Source of the DNA: Deltaproteobacteria bacterium
GTDB lineage: Bacteria > Desulfobacterota > Desulfuromonadia > Geobacterales > Geobacteraceae
Direction: 5' to 3'
Length of the DNA stretch: 64,000 bases
Assembly: GCA_021848385.1 (NCBI GenBank)
Contig: JAJZUQ010000006.1
Span: 1 to 64,000 of the forward strand
Under the pieces are notes generated by a model. That model was not told the DNA's origin, made no database searches, and worked only from the letters and a program-made list of their open reading frames with translations. How positions within the stretch are numbered: the stretch's first letter is position 1; each line of letters starts with the position of its first letter. Made by a program: the position numbers and the translations under genes. Positions 1 to 8,413 of this stretch are shown here, piece by piece.

Positions 1-107
1 AAGAAAGCGCATGCTTTGTAGTGAAGAACATCGGAAAGCCGTGTGCGGGAAAACCGCACGCACGGTTTGATGAGGGGGGGCAGGGTGAAACCTGTTCCCT
101 ACTCTAC
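1..107 (+). mobile_element. Group II intron, 3' end only (domains V and VI)
   Basis: Bases 33-70 fold as a domain V hairpin: the catalytic AGC lies at 37-39, the stem TGCGG/CCGCA is closed by a GAAA-type loop, and the outer stem is GCCGTG/CACGGT. It is followed by a G-run and a domain VI-like hairpin (GGCAGG/CCTGTT), then CCCTACTCTAC. The A at 101 sits 7 bases from a likely 3' splice site near 107, which fits the branch-point position. The maturase ORF, if present, would lie left of the window. Group II domain V is among the most conserved RNA folds, so the identity is fairly secure; the subclass is not determined. Confidence 0.75.
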
Positions 108-201
108 CCTTTTTGTGTCTTTTTGTGTTTTTGCTCCCTTTTTGCTTGTGTCCCCTTTTTGCTTTTTGATGCTTTTTGCCTTCTGAATTTCCGAATGGGA
201 A

Positions 202-243
202 ACGCCGTGCAGCCCGAGTTAAGGGGTGCACGGCGTTTTTTGT
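202..243 (+). terminator. Rho-independent terminator
   Basis: A 10-bp stem ACGCCGTGCA (202-211) / TGCACGGCGT (227-236) is followed directly by a T-run. It lies downstream of the intron tail, so it probably ended the transcript of the gene or operon the intron entered. I see no gene between 108 and 272. Confidence 0.75.
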
Positions 244-272
244 TGTCGTGTGACGAGGGGGGACCGCTACAA

Positions 273-578
273 TCATGCCGCCTTGTGTTCTTTCACCCAT
301 TCCTTGAGAGCAGCATCTATGCGGCTCTGCCAGCCACGGCCGCCAGCCTTGAAGAAGGCGATTATTTCGGAATCGAGACGGATCGAGACTGATGTTTTAG
401 GCTGGTCGGCTTTCGGGCGACCACGGGTTTTTAAGAGTTCGGCGGCGGCCTTTTCGCCAACGATTGCGGGGAGCACTTCGGACGCCGGGCGCATTTCCGC
501 GAAGTCCTTCGCGGTAAGTTCAGGAATGCTCAACTCGTCCTGCTCTTTCCGGGCACTATGTTCAGGATTTTTCTTCAT
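273..578 (-). CDS. brnA: BrnA-type antitoxin
   Basis: This 101-residue protein is the antitoxin half of a BrnT/BrnA type II toxin-antitoxin pair. BrnA proteins are ribbon-helix-helix DNA-binding proteins that neutralise BrnT and repress their own promoter. The C-terminal half shows the typical block KTSVSIRLDSEIIAFFK (about 61-77) followed by GRGWQSRIDAAL (80-91). I chose the ATG at 578, which overlaps the toxin gene by 17 bases, rather than the longer in-frame start at 632, because overlapping toxin-first order is usual for brnTA. GRPK near residue 53 suits a basic linker. Confidence 0.88.
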   Translation of the reverse strand: MKKNPEHSARKEQDELSIPELTAKDFAEMRPASEVLPAIVGEKAAAELLKTRGRPKADQPKTSVSIRLDSEIIAFFKAGGRGWQSRIDAALKEWVKEHKAA

Positions 579-831
579 AATGTTTTTCCTCGCGGGGGTT
601 GGCCTTGCGAAGTCCGATGATTCGGATTGCACTGCTTCGTGTGGTTAAAATCATCACATGGAGTCGCCCCATAATGGGGCCGACCGCTACATAACGAGGC
701 TCACCGTAATTTTTGCGGGTGTCGGGCTTGATATAAGCGCAAGACCAATCGAACCATTGGGCATCCGCGAAATCAACGCCATGTTTAGTAAGGTTTGCTT
801 CCCGCTTTTTGTCGTCCCATTCGTATGTCAC
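562..831 (-). CDS. brnT: BrnT-type toxin (RelE-fold ribonuclease)
   Basis: This 89-residue protein starts with the family signature: Y-E-W-D-x-x-K near residues 3-8 and N-x-x-K-H-G-V-x-F near 13-21. The middle has RYVAVGPIMGRL and the C-terminal part RIIGLRKANPREEKHY, with the conserved R and E/Y tail. BrnT folds like RelE and is a ribonuclease that stops translation. The start codon is GTG at 831. It is the first gene of the pair, and its promoter places the predicted transcription start on or next to this GTG, so the mRNA may be leaderless. Confidence 0.88.
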   Translation of the reverse strand: MTYEWDDKKREANLTKHGVDFADAQWFDWSCAYIKPDTRKNYGEPRYVAVGPIMGRLHVMILTTRSSAIRIIGLRKANPREEKHYEEKS

Positions 832-866
832 TGATTTATTGTATATACAATAAATTGCGAAGTCAA
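832..866 (-). promoter_or_regulatory. brnTA promoter with overlapping operator palindrome
   Basis: On the minus strand there is TTGACT (866-861), a 17-base spacer and TACAAT (843-838). A perfect 20-bp palindrome, TTTATTGTATATACAATAAA (835-854), covers the -10 box and part of the spacer. It is the natural site for repression by the BrnA-BrnT complex. Six bases separate the -10 box from the GTG start codon. Confidence 0.8.
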
Positions 867-1094
867 AATTTTTATAAGTTACAGCGGTACCTTCATTTTC
901 CCTCCGCTTTTCGCTCTTTCAGGGCGGCAAGCAGGCGGCCTCTCCAGTTGACAGTTTTCCAGTTTGATTGCATAATTTTGCATGTTTACAACGACCGGTG
1001 GCTTGCAGCAAGGCCTTGCATTGGCGACCTATGATGAGCATTTCAGCGCAATAAGTGGGCTTTTGCTTGCAGTCAGATGATGAGGAGACAAAAC

Positions 1095-1352
1095 ATGGCT
1101 ACCATGACATTGCGCGGCATAGATGACGCTACTTCCGGAGCACTGAAGGAAAAGGCCCGACGTGAGGACACCAGCGTCAATACCCTTGTGCTAAGGCTTC
1201 TCAAGGAATCTCTGGGGATCGAGAAGAAAAGGCGGAATGTGGTTTACGACGACCTTGACCACCTTGCCGGTACCTGGAGCGCACAGGACCTGGCCGAGTT
1301 CAATTGTGCTACGTCGGTTTTCGAGAAGGTGGATGAGGATATGTGGAAGTGA
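1095..1352 (+). CDS. Orphan VapB/FitA-like antitoxin
   Basis: This 85-residue protein has an N-terminal ribbon-helix-helix: MTLRGIDDATSGALKEKARREDTSVN, then LVLRLLKESLG. The C-terminal tail (DDLDHLAGTWSAQDLAEF ... VDEDMWK) resembles antitoxin segments that wrap a partner toxin. The ATG at 1095 is chosen over 1077 because a GAGGAG-type ribosome site (about 1082-1087) precedes it at good spacing. No PIN-domain or other toxin follows: the next bases are non-coding and then comes a convergent aminotransferase. It is therefore a solitary antitoxin, perhaps left from a decayed pair. It faces away from brnTA, so the two are separate systems. Confidence 0.7.
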   Translation: MATMTLRGIDDATSGALKEKARREDTSVNTLVLRLLKESLGIEKKRRNVVYDDLDHLAGTWSAQDLAEFNCATSVFEKVDEDMWK

Positions 1353-1432
1353 GGGCAGCAAAGGGGACAGGAAATATCGCTACTGTCCGGTAAAAATGGA
1401 TTGTGTAACTGCCTTCAGGGATGCACCCCAAC

Positions 1433-1460
1433 GGAAAGGCCTGCTTTGCGGGCCTTTTCC
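1433..1460. terminator. Probable terminator between convergent genes
   Basis: A stem AAAGGCC (1435-1441) / GGCCTTT (1451-1457) lies between the orphan antitoxin and the convergent aminotransferase. The flanking A and T tracts suit either direction but are short. Confidence 0.45.
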
Positions 1461-1474
1461 GCTTCTCTTTGTAA

Positions 1475-2653
1475 TCATTCAACCGGGAATTGCCGGAATC
1501 GCTCCACCGCTGCCGGTATCTCCTCCGCCCGTATGTTGCCGAAGGCGAGGCGCAGGTACCCTTCCAGTGCAGGGCCGAACACTTCACCCGGGAGGCAGAG
1601 GATCCCCGCTTCCCGGGCAAGGCGTCGCGCAACTTCGCGACCTGTCAGGTCGGGGAGGGGGTGGCGCACCCAGCCGAAGAAGGCGCCGCTGGCGACGAGC
1701 TGGAACGGGTTCCCCGGCCGGGAGAACTCGGACCGGAACAGGTCGTGCCGGCGCTCCATCATGTGCCGGTTGGTGGCGACCCAGTCATCCAGGTGCTCCA
1801 CGCCGTACTGTACCGCCAGCTGGGTCAGGCGTGGCTGGCAGACAACCATGGTGTCCTGGGCCTTGATGGCGTGGTGGATGAACTCCTCGGACGCGGCCAG
1901 GAGGCCTGCCCGGTAGCCGGTCAGGGCAAAGGTCTTGCCAAAGGAGATGATCTGGACGAAATGATCTCCCCAGTGCGGGTCATCGAACAGGTTGTGGGGA
2001 GCGGCGCCGCCGGGGATGAAGTCGCCATAGGTCTCGTCGAGCACCAGCGCGATGCCGCGTTGGGCGGCGAGGCGATAGAGTTTGTCGATTGTTTCAGGAG
2101 GTATGATTGCGCCGGTCGGATTGGAGGGAGAGACAAGCAGAATCGCCCGGGTCCGCTGGGTGATGAGGGCAGCGATTCCTTCCACCGAGGGAATGCCTTC
2201 TCTGGCCTCGATGAACGGGGCGTAGACCGGGGTTATGCCCAGGGTCTGGAGGGCCATGGGGTGATCGAAGTAGGCGGGGAGCTGGACGATCACCTCGTCC
2301 CCTGCCTTGCAGAGGGTCACCATGGCGAGCCAGAAGGCTTGACTGGCGCCGACGGTAAGGCATAGCTGGCCGGGAACGGGGCCTGCGCCATAGAGCCTTC
2401 GATAACGGGCGCAGATCGCCTCCCGCACCTCGGGCAGCCCTTCGTCGGGCGAGTATTTCGCTACCAGCGGGTCGTCGAGGAGCCCCTTCAGGTGCTCAGT
2501 CAACTCCCGTGCCGGCGGATAGTCGGGAATCGCCTGGCAGAGGTCGACGAGGGAGACGGGCGAATCGGCCGGCCGGTCGGCAAGCCATCCCTTCACCTCG
2601 GAGATGGGGGGGAAATGGACGCCTCTGATCTGGGGGGAAATAAGGAATTTCAT
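1475..2653 (-). CDS. PLP-dependent aminotransferase, class I/II
   Basis: This 392-residue fold-type I aminotransferase transfers amino groups with pyridoxal phosphate in the cytoplasm. Visible motifs are the asparagine loop LLVSPSNPTGAI, the aspartate block ALVLDETYGDF, and the PLP lysine in SFGKTFALTGYRAG, all in the usual order. The substrate cannot be told from sequence; aspartate-, aromatic- or alanine-type activity are all possible. The start at 2653 (MKFLIS...) is chosen over 2686 because similarity begins there. It lies downstream of hemB on the same strand but behind a strong terminator, so it is probably transcribed separately. Confidence 0.85.
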   Translation of the reverse strand: MKFLISPQIRGVHFPPISEVKGWLADRPADSPVSLVDLCQAIPDYPPARELTEHLKGLLDDPLVAKYSPDEGLPEVREAICARYRRLYGAGPVPGQLCLTVGASQAFWLAMVTLCKAGDEVIVQLPAYFDHPMALQTLGITPVYAPFIEAREGIPSVEGIAALITQRTRAILLVSPSNPTGAIIPPETIDKLYRLAAQRGIALVLDETYGDFIPGGAAPHNLFDDPHWGDHFVQIISFGKTFALTGYRAGLLAASEEFIHHAIKAQDTMVVCQPRLTQLAVQYGVEHLDDWVATNRHMMERRHDLFRSEFSRPGNPFQLVASGAFFGWVRHPLPDLTGREVARRLAREAGILCLPGEVFGPALEGYLRLAFGNIRAEEIPAAVERFRQFPVE

Positions 2654-2821
2654 GGCGGCTCCGTGTTGGGAATGGACTCCCCACAAGACTAGTGCATTAC
2701 CGCCCCGGCGTCAATCGGCATCCGGTCGGGACTTTTGCAAAAACCTTGCGATAAGTCCTCCATCCTCCCTCCCACACAAGGGATAAATAGTGGGGGCTAT
2801 TACAAGATACTCTGGTGGAAC

Positions 2822-2875
2822 AGAAAAGCCCCTCTCCTCCTGCTGATGGAACGGCAGGTAGAGAGGGGCTTTTGT
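2822..2875 (-). terminator. Strong terminator after hemB
   Basis: A perfect 13-bp stem AAAAGCCCCTCTC (2824-2836) / GAGAGGGGCTTTT (2861-2873) with an inner CCTGC/GCAGG stem lies 20 bases past the hemB stop. A and T tracts on both sides would let it work in either direction. It closes the tetrapyrrole operon. Confidence 0.8.
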
Positions 2876-2893
2876 CTCTGTTGTGACAGCCGG

Positions 2894-3907
2894 TTACGGG
2901 CAGCCGCAGGCGGTGGAGAGGGCGAGCTCGTACCCCTTGCGGATGAGTCGCGCCACGTCCTTGGCGTGGTAGGTAAGGATGATGTCGGCACCGGCCCGCT
3001 TGAAGCCGAGCATGGTTTCCATCACCACCCGATCCTCGTCGATCCACCCCATGTTGGCAGCGGCCTTGACCATGCTGTACTCGCCGGAGACGTTGTAGAC
3101 CGCCATGGGGAGGTCGAACTCGTTCCGGAGGTCGCGCAGGATGTCCAGGTAGGGGAGCCCCGGTTTGACCATGAGAATGTCCGCCCCTTCCTCGCTGTCC
3201 ATCCGGGCCTCCCGGATCGCCTCAAGGCGGTTGGCCGGGTCCATCTGGTAGGAGCGGCGGTCGCCGAACGCGGGGGTGGATTCAGCCGCCTCGCGGAACG
3301 GGCCGTAGTAGCCGGAGGCGTATTTGACGGCATAGCTCATGATCGGCAGATTGGCGAAGCCATTCTCGTCCAGGATCTCCCGGATCGCCATGACCCGGCC
3401 GTCCATCATGTCCGACGGGGCGACCATGTCGGCGCCGGCCCGGGCATGGGACAGGGCCTCCTTCGCCAGGAGCTCCAGGGTGGCGTCGTTTTCCACGTCG
3501 CCGTCCTTGATGATGCCGCAGTGACCGTGGTCGGTGTATTCACACATGCAGACGTCGGTGATGACCGCCAGCCCCGGCACCTCTTTCTTCAGCGCCCGAA
3601 TGGTCTCCTGGATGATGCCGTGCTCGGCGTAGGCATCGCTTCCCACCGCATCCTTCGTCTCAGGGATGCCGAAGAGAATCACCGCAGGTACCCCCAGCTC
3701 ATGCACCTCCTGGGCCTCGGCGACGATGTGCTCGATGGACTGCTGGTAGATGCCGGGCATAGAGGAAATCTCTTTCCTGATCCCCGTGCCGAAGGCGGAG
3801 AACATGGGATAGATCAGATCGTTGGTGGAGAGGGTGGTCTCGCTGACCATCCGGCGGAACACTTCTTTGCCCCTGATGCGGCGGGCACGAAACTGGGGAT
3901 AGAACAT
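2894..3907 (-). CDS. hemB: Delta-aminolevulinic acid dehydratase (porphobilinogen synthase)
   Basis: HemB joins two 5-aminolevulinate molecules into porphobilinogen in the cytoplasm. The protein has 337 residues, normal for the family. The zinc-site cysteines lie in [14 protein letters not shown] (C120, C122, C130), so this is the zinc-type active site. The two substrate-binding lysines are K195 (in YAVKYAS) and K248 (in LMVKPG). [14 protein letters not shown] is another family block. It is the last gene of the minus-strand tetrapyrrole operon and is followed by a terminator. A 216-base gap holding a palindromic repeat separates it from cobA-hemD. Confidence 0.97.
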   Translation of the reverse strand: MFYPQFRARRIRGKEVFRRMVSETTLSTNDLIYPMFSAFGTGIRKEISSMPGIYQQSIEHIVAEAQEVHELGVPAVILFGIPETKDAVGSDAYAEHGIIQETIRALKKEVPGLAVITDVCMCEYTDHGHCGIIKDGDVENDATLELLAKEALSHARAGADMVAPSDMMDGRVMAIREILDENGFANLPIMSYAVKYASGYYGPFREAAESTPAFGDRRSYQMDPANRLEAIREARMDSEEGADILMVKPGLPYLDILRDLRNEFDLPMAVYNVSGEYSMVKAAANMGWIDEDRVVMETMLGFKRAGADIILTYHAKDVARLIRKGYELALSTACGCP

Positions 3908-3954
3908 AGAATCACTCCTTTAAACAGACGATTTGTCACTGACAAACAAAAACA

Positions 3955-4080
3955 CTGAACCGCAAAGACGCAAAGGGAGGGAAGGGGAAACCGCGGTGGA
4001 AGTTTTGCTGAATGGAAAGCACCATGAAGACTTACCCTGTATAAGGTTCCTTTGTGTCCTTTCCGTCTTTGCGGTGCGAA
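3955..4080. repeat. Intergenic inverted-repeat element, family B copy 1
   Basis: The left arm reads ACCGCAAAGACGCAAAGG and the right arm (4046-4080) reads CCTTTGTGTCC then GTCTTTGCGGT, its near reverse complement. It fills most of the cobA-hemD / hemB gap. A second copy is at 55039-55150. Confidence 0.8.
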
Positions 4081-4122
4081 GGTTATTCTGTTTATTGGTG
4101 GTCCATCTGTGACTTCGTTAGT

Positions 4123-5664
4123 TCATGCTTTGTTGCTGAAGTAGTTTACAATTTCTGCGGTCAAAGCTGCAAGGGTATATTCGCGGGGTTCGATCAGGAC
4201 TTCCAGACCGAGTTCGCGGCAGGTGCGGGAGGTGATCGGACCGATGGAGGCAACCGTAACCCCTCCCAGCAGTTTCAGGAAACGGTTTTCCCCCAGAAGT
4301 CCGGCCAGATTGCTGACGGTGGACGAGGCGGTGAAGGTGACGCAATCCACCCGGCGCTCTTCCAGTGCCATGAGAACCGGCAGGGGAACGCTGTCCGGAG
4401 CCAGGTTGCGGTAGGCGACCGGTGTCGCGACCTCGGCTCCCTGCTGCCGCAGGCCGACCGGAATGACGTCCCGGGCGCGGTCTCCTTTGGGGAAGAGAAT
4501 CCGCAGGCCGTGGATATCCATCTCTGCGAAGGCGGCGACGACTCCTTCCCCCTTGTAGTCCTCAGGGATCAGATCGGCCCTGACACCATGGGTCTGGAGC
4601 TGTTCGGCGGTTTTCGGCCCTACGGCGCAGACCCTACAGGGGCCGATGGCCCGGCTGTCGAGTCCCAGCCACTGCAGGCGGTCAAAAAAAGCGGTGACTG
4701 CGTTGCCGGAAGTGAAAACCAGCCAGTGGAAATCGGCCAGGCGGGCAATGGCATCATCAAGTCCGGTAAAGCTTTCCGGGGGGGCGATCCGGATGGTGGG
4801 ACATTCCAGTACCCGCGCTCCCCTGGCTTCCAGGAGCCGGGAAAATTCCCCCGCCTGGTCGGCGGCCCGGGTTACCAGAATCGTCCTGCCGAAGAGGGGG
4901 CGGTTGTCGAACCAGCGGAGTTTATCCCGCAGGGTTACCACTTCTCCCACCACGGTAATGGCCGGTGCCTTGAAACCGGTTTTGCGGGCTTTCTCGGCGA
5001 TATCGACCAGGGTGCCGATGAGGACCTCCTGGTCCGGCCTGGTCCCCCAGCGGATGAGCGCCACCGGCGTTTCCGGCGGGCGGCCGTGGGACAGGAGACT
5101 TGCCGTGATCTGGGGGAGGTTCTTGACCCCCATGTAGAAGACAATGGTGCCACTCCCGAGGGAGAGCCGCTCCCAGTCGATGGTGGAAACGTCCTTGTCA
5201 TGTCCCTCGTGTCCGGTGACGAAGGCGACGGAGGTGGTGAAGTCGCGGTGGGTAAGGGGGATGCCGGCGTAGGCGGCGGCGCCGATGCCGGCGGTGACGC
5301 CGGGAACGATCTCGAAGGGGATCCGGTGGGCGACCAGCGCCTCGCACTCTTCCCCTCCGCGACCGAAGACAAAGGGGTCCCCCCCCTTGAGCCGGGCCAC
5401 AATCTTTCCTTCCAGGGACTTCTGGACAAGGAGATCGTTAATCTGTGACTGCTCACGGTTGTGCGCACCACCTACCTTGCCGGCATAGATCAGCTCCGCA
5501 TCTGGACGGGCATGGCGAAGCAGTTCTTCGTTGGCCAGGTAGTCGTAGAGGATCACCTCGGCCCGGCCGATGCACTCCCTCCCCCGGACGGTGATGAGCC
5601 CCGGATCGCCGGGACCGGCGCCGATGAGGTAGACGAAACCGTTATTGAGTTGAGCATTGGGCAT
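4123..5664 (-). CDS. cobA-hemD: Fused uroporphyrinogen-III C-methyltransferase / uroporphyrinogen-III synthase
   Basis: This is a two-domain enzyme of 513 residues. Residues 1 to about 245 are the SAM-dependent methyltransferase (CobA/SumT): VYLIGAGPGDPGL at 11-23, then RLKGGDPFVFGRGGEE and VPGVTAGIGAAAYAGIPLTHR. From about 255 (FGRTILVTRAADQAGEF) to the end is HemD, which closes hydroxymethylbilane into uroporphyrinogen III. The fusion therefore makes the branch-point intermediate and sends part of it to precorrin-2 and sirohaem. The ATG at 5664 starts the methyltransferase fold; the longer in-frame start at 5772 would add repeat-derived residues. HemC and the precorrin-2 dehydrogenase lie in the same operon. 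Confidence 0.95.
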   Translation of the reverse strand: MPNAQLNNGFVYLIGAGPGDPGLITVRGRECIGRAEVILYDYLANEELLRHARPDAELIYAGKVGGAHNREQSQINDLLVQKSLEGKIVARLKGGDPFVFGRGGEECEALVAHRIPFEIVPGVTAGIGAAAYAGIPLTHRDFTTSVAFVTGHEGHDKDVSTIDWERLSLGSGTIVFYMGVKNLPQITASLLSHGRPPETPVALIRWGTRPDQEVLIGTLVDIAEKARKTGFKAPAITVVGEVVTLRDKLRWFDNRPLFGRTILVTRAADQAGEFSRLLEARGARVLECPTIRIAPPESFTGLDDAIARLADFHWLVFTSGNAVTAFFDRLQWLGLDSRAIGPCRVCAVGPKTAEQLQTHGVRADLIPEDYKGEGVVAAFAEMDIHGLRILFPKGDRARDVIPVGLRQQGAEVATPVAYRNLAPDSVPLPVLMALEERRVDCVTFTASSTVSNLAGLLGENRFLKLLGGVTVASIGPITSRTCRELGLEVLIEPREYTLAALTAEIVNYFSNKA

Positions 5665-5684
5665 GGGTAATAAAACCGAAGCTG

Positions 5685-5895
5685 TTAACCACAGAGGGCG
5701 CGGAGAAAATCGGAGGAAAGGCAAAATCTCAATCTGACCACGAATGTCACGAATGGGAACTGATAAAGGCAAAAATAAACGATTTAAGGTTTTATCCCCA
5801 AAAAGCCTTTGATGTCATTCGTGTCATCCGTGCAATTCGGTCAGGTTTCGCTTCCCTCTGTGCAATTCCGCAGTTACCCCGTGTCCTTGTGGTGA
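5685..5895. repeat. Intergenic inverted-repeat element, family C copy 1
   Basis: The left part has ACCACAGAGGGCGCGGAG and CCACGAATGTCACGAATG; the right part has CATTCGTGTCATCCGTG and CCCTCTGTGCAATTCC. The arms are nested inverted copies. It begins 13 bases past the hemC stop and ends about 20 bases before the cobA-hemD start. The related copy is at 62712-62882. Confidence 0.75.
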
Positions 5896-5907
5896 GAGCT
5901 TGTAAGA

Positions 5908-6864
5908 TCAGACAGGAATTTCTTTTTCCTGCGACACTTCCCGCTGATACACCTCGGCCAAGATGGCGTGGGCGCCGTCCTTCAGGAGCTGCTCGGCGAG
6001 GGTAATCCCCAGTTTTTCGCACTGGTCCGCCGGACCGCTGATGGTTCCCCGCACCGACTTCTTGCCGTCTACCGAGGCGACAAAACCGGTAAGGACAACC
6101 TCGCCGCCCTTCACGACGCCGTGGGCGGCGATGGGGACCTGGCATCCACCTTCGCAGCGCCAGAGGAGAGCCCGTTCGGCCCGGACTGCATGGCTTGTGT
6201 CCGGGTGGTTAAAGAAGGCGATGGTCGATTTGATCTCCTCATCGTCGAGCCGGCATTCGATGCCGAGGGCACCCTGGCCGATGGCCGGGATGGAGAATTC
6301 GGTGTCCAGATATTCAGCCACCGTGTCGGTGTAGCCGAGACGTTTGAGACCCGCGGCGGCGAGGATGACCGCGTCGAGCTTGTCCTCTTCCAGTTTCCGG
6401 ATGCGGGTTTCCACGTTCCCCCGGATGATGACCATCTCCAGGTCCGGGCGGACCTTGAGGAGCTGGGCCTGGCGCCGCAGCGCCGAGGTGCCGATGCGCG
6501 CCCCCTTCGGCAGGTCGGCAAACTTGACACCGCGGGATATGACGGCATCACGCGGGTCTTCCCGCTCGGTGATGCAGTGGAGGCCGAGCCCTTCGGGGAA
6601 TTCGGTCGGCACGTCCTTCATGCTGTGCACCGCGATGTCGATGTCGCCGCGCAGCATCGCCTCTTCGATCTCCTTGACGAACAGACCCTTGCCACCCACC
6701 TGGGCCAGGGGAACATCGAGGATCTTGTCCCCTATGGTCTTGATCTTCACCAGTTCCACTGTCATGCCGGGGTAGCGTTTCTCCAGTTCCGACTTCACCC
6801 AGTTTGCCTGCCAGAGCGCCAGTTGACTGGCGCGGGTTCCTATGCGTAACTGCTTTGGTGCCAT
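5908..6864 (-). CDS. hemC: Hydroxymethylbilane synthase (porphobilinogen deaminase)
   Basis: HemC polymerises four porphobilinogen units into hydroxymethylbilane, the substrate of the HemD domain encoded next. The protein has 318 residues. It begins with RIGTRASQLALWQ, has the catalytic aspartate in HSMKDVPTE (D84) and the arginine-rich stretch GTSALRRQAQL. C241 (in EGGCQVPIAAHG) carries the dipyrromethane cofactor. It is the middle gene of the operon, with repeat elements filling the gaps on both sides. Confidence 0.97.
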   Translation of the reverse strand: MAPKQLRIGTRASQLALWQANWVKSELEKRYPGMTVELVKIKTIGDKILDVPLAQVGGKGLFVKEIEEAMLRGDIDIAVHSMKDVPTEFPEGLGLHCITEREDPRDAVISRGVKFADLPKGARIGTSALRRQAQLLKVRPDLEMVIIRGNVETRIRKLEEDKLDAVILAAAGLKRLGYTDTVAEYLDTEFSIPAIGQGALGIECRLDDEEIKSTIAFFNHPDTSHAVRAERALLWRCEGGCQVPIAAHGVVKGGEVVLTGFVASVDGKKSVRGTISGPADQCEKLGITLAEQLLKDGAHAILAEVYQREVSQEKEIPV

Positions 6865-6896
6865 GCACTATCTCCTTTGAACAAAGATTCAATCAT

Positions 6897-7086
6897 ATTT
6901 AACAGGGATGTTCAGGATATACAGGATGAAATTTTTTATAACGATCAGTGCCGTTTAACAGTGATGTATTGAAGGGTGCTGCTGTAATCTTTTTGCAATC
7001 AAGGTGTGGCCTGCGTTCATGTGTATTTACAGAGTATAGGGTTCTAAGGGGCTATCCTGATTATCCTGAATATCCCCGTTAATTCC
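6897..7086. repeat. Intergenic inverted-repeat element, family A copy 1
   Basis: The left arm (6897-6930) contains TTAACAGGGATGTTCAGGAT; the right arm (7048-7086) contains ATCCTGAATATCCCCGTTAA, its reverse complement with few changes. It starts 4 bases past the hemA stop codon and lies in the hemA-hemC gap. A second copy is between gatA and gatB. Confidence 0.8.
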
Positions 7087-7089
7087 AGT

Positions 7090-8400
7090 TTACTCTTCCA
7101 GTTCTTCCAGTTCTTCCGTTTCTGGTTGCTGTGCCGCCATCTCCAGATCGAACAGGTTGCGGAGGGCGTCCACGTAAAGGTCGGTGCGTCCACCCTGCCC
7201 AGCCCGTTTGAGGAGGCTGGTCGGCTGGTGGAGGAGTTTGTTGACGATGGCGGCGGTGCATGCCTCCAGTCTCTTTTGCTCTTCCGGAGTAAGCTCCTTC
7301 CAGTTGGCAAGGGTCTTCTCAAGTTCTGCCCGTCGCACCTCCTCGAACTTGCCCCGGAGCGCAACGATGGTCGGGGTGGCGTCAAGAGTAGAGAGCCATT
7401 TAAAGAACTGGCCGATCTCCTGGTCGATGATGGTCTCGGCCTTCTGGGCTTCCCTGTTGCGCTGCTCCAGGTTGGTGGCCACCACCCCCTGGAGGTCGTC
7501 CATGTCGTAGAGGTAGACGTTGGGGACCTTGTTGACCCGGGAATCGATGTCCCGCGGTACCGCGATATCGATGAAGAACATCGGTTTCTGCCGGCGGCGG
7601 CGGATCACCTCTTCCACGTCCTTCGGGCCGATGATGTGGTGGGGAGCGCCAGTGGAGGAGAGGATGATGTCCGCCCTGTGGAGATGGTCGAACAGTTCTT
7701 CGAAGTTGACCGCCTTGCCGTCGAACTCTTCGGCCAGCTTCACGGCCTTTTCGTAGGTCCTGTTGGTGACCATGACGCCACGGACGCCGTTGTTGAGGAA
7801 GTGCTTGGCTGCAAGTTCACACATCTCGCCGGCGCCGATGAGCATGACGGTCTTGTCCGACAGGTCGCCAAATATCTTTTTGGCCAGTTCTACGGCGGCG
7901 AAGGAGACCGAGACGGCTGAGGATGCAATTTTCGTCTCGGTGCGGACCCGCTTCGCTACGGAGAATGCCTTGTGGAGAAAGCGGTTGAGGATGATGCCGG
8001 AACTCTTGTACTCGGCGGCGTAGCCATAGGCGGTCTTGATCTGGCCGAGAATCTGGGGTTCCCCTACCACCATGGAGTCGAGGCTGGCGGCGACCCGGAA
8101 GACGTGGCGAATGGCGGCTTCGCCATGGTAACTGTAGAGATGGGTCTCCAGTGTTTCCAGGGGAATGTGGTGGTAATCGGCCAGGAAGCGCTTGATGCGG
8201 GCTATGCCGCCCGCAATATCCCGGGTGGTGACGTAGATCTCCACCCGGTTGCAGGTTGAGACGATTATCCCTTCGTGGATGTCTTCCAGTGCCACCAGTT
8301 CCCGGAGCGGCTTCTCCATGTGGGCCGGGGCGAATGCCACTTTTTCCCGGATTTCCACGGTGGCGGTTTTGTGGGAAAGCCCCACGACGACGATGTTCAT
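7090..8400 (-). CDS. hemA: Glutamyl-tRNA reductase
   Basis: HemA reduces glutamyl-tRNA to glutamate-1-semialdehyde, the first committed step of C5-pathway tetrapyrrole synthesis. The protein has 436 residues. The catalytic cysteine is C50 in STCNRVEIY, the [14 protein letters not shown] block opens the protein, and [14 protein letters not shown] is the glutamate-binding region. An NADPH-binding motif [13 protein letters not shown] lies near 190, and a helical dimerisation domain follows. The C-terminus ends in an acidic [10 protein letters not shown] tail. It follows ccsB by 13 bases. Its C5-pathway role matches the absence of an ALA synthase here. Confidence 0.97.
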   Translation of the reverse strand: MNIVVVGLSHKTATVEIREKVAFAPAHMEKPLRELVALEDIHEGIIVSTCNRVEIYVTTRDIAGGIARIKRFLADYHHIPLETLETHLYSYHGEAAIRHVFRVAASLDSMVVGEPQILGQIKTAYGYAAEYKSSGIILNRFLHKAFSVAKRVRTETKIASSAVSVSFAAVELAKKIFGDLSDKTVMLIGAGEMCELAAKHFLNNGVRGVMVTNRTYEKAVKLAEEFDGKAVNFEELFDHLHRADIILSSTGAPHHIIGPKDVEEVIRRRRQKPMFFIDIAVPRDIDSRVNKVPNVYLYDMDDLQGVVATNLEQRNREAQKAETIIDQEIGQFFKWLSTLDATPTIVALRGKFEEVRRAELEKTLANWKELTPEEQKRLEACTAAIVNKLLHQPTSLLKRAGQGGRTDLYVDALRNLFDLEMAAQQPETEELEELEE

Positions 8401-8413
8401 AACGTGATTGCCT

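Noticed and set aside
1366-1390. GGACAG/CTGTCC short palindrome as an insertion-sequence end
   Set aside because: A six-base stem without a second end or a transposase is not enough evidence.
2735-3958. Long plus-strand frame opposite hemB
   Set aside because: It is the reverse complement of hemB codons and shows the repetitive His/Asp/Val-rich composition typical of such shadows.
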